A stretch of DNA of 35,460 nt from Succinatimonas sp. CAG:777 (GTDB taxonomy: Bacteria; Pseudomonadota; Gammaproteobacteria; Enterobacterales; Succinivibrionaceae), in the NCBI GenBank assembly GCA_000431835.1, contig HF987939.1:1-35460 (forward strand). Direction: 5' to 3'. Shown piece by piece: positions 34,100 through 35,460 of the stretch. The notes beneath the pieces were generated by a model. That model did not search any database, was not told where the DNA came from, and saw nothing but the letters and a program-made list of their open reading frames with translations. Position 1 is the stretch's first letter, and the number at the start of each line of letters is the position of its first letter. Both the position numbers and the translations under genes were made by a program.

Positions 34100-34567
34100 C
34101 TACAGATTAGAATTTGAACCTAACTGTAAGGTTGCTGTCATCATTTTTTTAGCATTTGCAGCTACCTGTACTGCAGTCTGGTAAGAACGGTTAGCGCTGA
34201 TCATATCAGCCATTTCTTCTACAGGATTTACATTTGGTCTGTAAATGTAGCCATTCTCGTCTGCTAAAGGATGATTGGGATTGTATTCTTTTATGGTTGG
34301 CGCATCAGACTCGACCACACCTTTTAAGGAAACACCGACACCATAAGGTTCTCCAGTTACAGGATCGGTTACACCACCCTGTGTGTTCTCGGCCATGTAA
34401 GCTTCATCCATAGCTGCTGAGAATAAAGGTCTTCTTGCCTTATAGGTGGTTTCAACTGATGAACTTACTGATTCGGCATTGGCAAGGTTTGATGCAGTAG
34501 CATTTAAACGAACTGACTGAGCATTCATTGCAGTACCTGCAATATCTAATATTCTGAATAGACCCAT
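34100..34567 (-). CDS. flgC: Flagellar basal-body rod protein FlgC
   Basis: Proximal rod subunit exported by the flagellar type III system. The 155 residues (E. coli 134) show the rod-protein N-motif ILDIAGTAMNAQSVRLNATA followed by SNLANAESV, the central YKARRPLF, and C-terminal NVNPVEEMADMISANRSYQT with VQVAANAKKMM. AGGAG lies about 9 nt before the ATG at 34565-34567. It starts 14 bp after flgB. A terminator follows, so flgDEFGHIJ must be elsewhere or under another promoter. Confidence 0.96.
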   Translation of the reverse strand: MGLFRILDIAGTAMNAQSVRLNATASNLANAESVSSSVETTYKARRPLFSAAMDEAYMAENTQGGVTDPVTGEPYGVGVSLKGVVESDAPTIKEYNPNHPLADENGYIYRPNVNPVEEMADMISANRSYQTAVQVAANAKKMMTATLQLGSNSNL

Positions 34568-34581
34568 TTTTTATTCTCCTG

Positions 34582-34998
34582 CTAGTTACCAGTGCGCAAA
34601 GCGTTTTTAAGCTTGGCAATTCGTCCGTTTAAAAAGGTAAGTGTAGCCTGGTATTCCATGGTATTGTTCATGTATTTCATACGTTCAGAGCTTACCTCAA
34701 CTGTATTTCCGTTACCGGTATCGGCCTGATATGGAAGACGGTATTTTAAAGTCAGTTCAGGTTCATCTGAAATTGATGATTCATCCATATGCTTATCGTT
34801 TGTCTTTATCATTTCTGAAGGCTGCTGCATCTGTACATGAGCTGCCTGCTTAAAAGCAATATCAAAGTCCAGATCACGAGCCTTATAACCCGGAGTATCA
34901 GCATTTGCAAGATTGCCTGCCAAAACTTCAGCTCTCTGGTTTCGAATTCCCATGGTGTACTGATGAACACCAAAAACCTTATCAAAACCTAATGACAT
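34582..34998 (-). CDS. flgB: Flagellar basal-body rod protein FlgB
   Basis: Most proximal rod subunit of the flagellum. The 138 residues contain the rod motif RAEVLAGNLANADTPGYKAR, DLDFDIAFKQA, and the C-terminal ERMKYMNNTMEYQATLTFLN. TTTAGGAG sits about 6 nt before the ATG (34996-34998). It is the first gene of flgBC and has a sigma54-type promoter upstream. The cheR-flgB-flgC order is that of Vibrio, Aeromonas and Pseudomonas polar-flagellum clusters. Confidence 0.96.
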   Translation of the reverse strand: MSLGFDKVFGVHQYTMGIRNQRAEVLAGNLANADTPGYKARDLDFDIAFKQAAHVQMQQPSEMIKTNDKHMDESSISDEPELTLKYRLPYQADTGNGNTVEVSSERMKYMNNTMEYQATLTFLNGRIAKLKNALRTGN

Positions 34999-35050
34999 CT
35001 TCAGCTCCTAAATCACGACAAACAAATGTTTTCTTTATACAGGAGTCATA

Positions 35051-35067
35051 AGCAACTACTGTGCCAA
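35051..35067 (-). promoter_or_regulatory. Sigma54 (RpoN) promoter of flgBC
   Basis: On the minus strand TTGGCACAGTAGTTGCT matches the RpoN consensus TGGCACG-N4-TTGC[AT], with the GG and GC dinucleotides separated by exactly 10 bp. It lies about 52 bp before the flgB ATG. RpoN control of hook-basal-body genes is known in polar-flagellated gammaproteobacteria. An FlrC-like activator would be needed; none is intact in this window. Confidence 0.88.
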
Positions 35068-35134
35068 TATAGATTTTTCGTTATTTTACAGGTAGTTACA
35101 GTATTATTTTAAATTAGTGATGTTTTTTTGACAT

Positions 35135-35166
35135 AAAGCTGAACGTCTTTTGGAACATTCAGCTTT
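35135..35166 (-). terminator. Hairpin between cheR and flgB
   Basis: Arms AAAGCTGAACGT (35135-35146) and ACATTCAGCTTT (35155-35166) form a 12-bp stem with an 8-nt loop, about 40 nt after the cheR stop. The minus-strand continuation is ATGTCAAAAAAACATC and lacks a clear T run, so it may be a weak or Rho-aided terminator or an mRNA-stability hairpin. Confidence 0.55.
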
Positions 35167-35207
35167 AAATTAGAGAAGAGAAATCTGATTTCACTGAAGA
35201 ACTTACG

Positions 35208-35460
35208 CTAGAAGGCGTATTTCTGTGGCTTTAAGTGATAAATGATACCCGGGTTGCAACGCATCATTTCATATTTGTCAGCAACACCTACCAGGGTCTC
35301 AGTTGATCCCAGAATTAAGTATCCGCCTGGATTCAGACACATTGTCAGCTTTCTTAAAATGTCGGCCTTTACATCATTAGAGAAGTAAATCAGAACATTG
35401 CGACAGAAGATCACATCAAAACGGCCCATCAGTGCATATGAACCTAACAGGTTCATTGGT
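35208..35460 (-). CDS. cheR: Chemotaxis protein methyltransferase CheR, C-terminal part (partial at right edge)
   Basis: Methylates glutamates of chemoreceptors using S-adenosylmethionine. The frame is open to the window edge, so the start lies beyond 35460. The visible 84 codons show the CheR core MGRFDVIFCRNVLIYFSND, then GGYLILGSTETL, and end GIIYHLKPQKYAF, the usual C-terminus of this family. It lies upstream of flgB on the same strand, as in Vibrio and Pseudomonas flagellar clusters, separated by a hairpin and an independent sigma54 promoter. Confidence 0.93.
   Translation of the reverse strand, partial: PMNLLGSYALMGRFDVIFCRNVLIYFSNDVKADILRKLTMCLNPGGYLILGSTETLVGVADKYEMMRCNPGIIYHLKPQKYAF

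Noticed and set aside
1..35460. tRNA, rRNA, riboswitches, prophage or complete insertion sequences
   Set aside because: I looked for tRNA cloverleaf ends, rRNA segments, phage structural genes and IS ends and found none I could support beyond the short transposase relic. A covariance-model scan would be decisive.

Overview
The window reads as chromosome of a low-GC, motile gammaproteobacterium. Gene content and protein style (ParE, YqiA, CpdA, NudF, DamX with a SPOR domain, FxsA, Vibrio-type cheR-flgBC, several AAA-ATPase-like/PD-(D/E)XK genes) fit Aeromonadales, family Succinivibrionaceae. That family-level assignment is inference. Most genes are housekeeping and lie on the minus strand.

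Layout. 1-414: 5' part of an AAA-ATPase-like gene running off the left edge. 778-6453: glgP, then parE followed 3 bp later by flhB. 6454-7752: a 1.3 kb AT-rich gap with a short CRISPR-like repeat cluster and scraps of decayed coding sequence. 7753-14280: qseBC-type two-component system, yqiA, a DUF4143-type ATPase on the plus strand, cpdA and nudF. This follows the E. coli qseBC/parE/yqiA/cpdA/nudF neighbourhood, with the ATPase inserted and preceded by four sites spaced exactly 32 bp apart. 14341-15681: a class I-type dihydroorotase. 15799-20683: a tightly packed aroK-aroB-damX-rpe-gph operon that lacks dam between damX and rpe. 20909-23386: divergent mrcA (PBP1a). 23500-24070: two gene remnants back to back. 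24158-28947: an MFS transporter, groESL with a sigma32-type promoter, and an EamA exporter. 29387-30753: two further broken genes, an AAA-ATPase-like gene with a stop at codon 2 and a sigma54-activator fragment with an internal stop. 30794-31237: fxsA. 31869-33521: a chemoreceptor with a FliA-like promoter. 33826-33966: transposase remnant. 34100-35460: flgC, flgB and the 3' part of cheR, with a close-to-consensus sigma54 promoter before flgB.

Themes. Cell-wall and envelope work (mrcA, damX, aroKB), chaperones (groESL) and motility/chemotaxis (flhB, flgBC, cheR, MCP) dominate. The accessory signal is at least three members or remnants of the AAA-ATPase-like/PD-(D/E)XK family plus one DUF4143 relative, scattered between conserved blocks. 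Several disrupted syntenies (fxsA-groESL, yqiA-cpdA, flgC-flgD, TauE remnant) coincide with these insertions or decays. The best candidates for something new are the CRISPR-like 35-bp repeats at 7131-7303 and the 32-bp-phased operator-like array at 10991-11096. No complete new system is visible.
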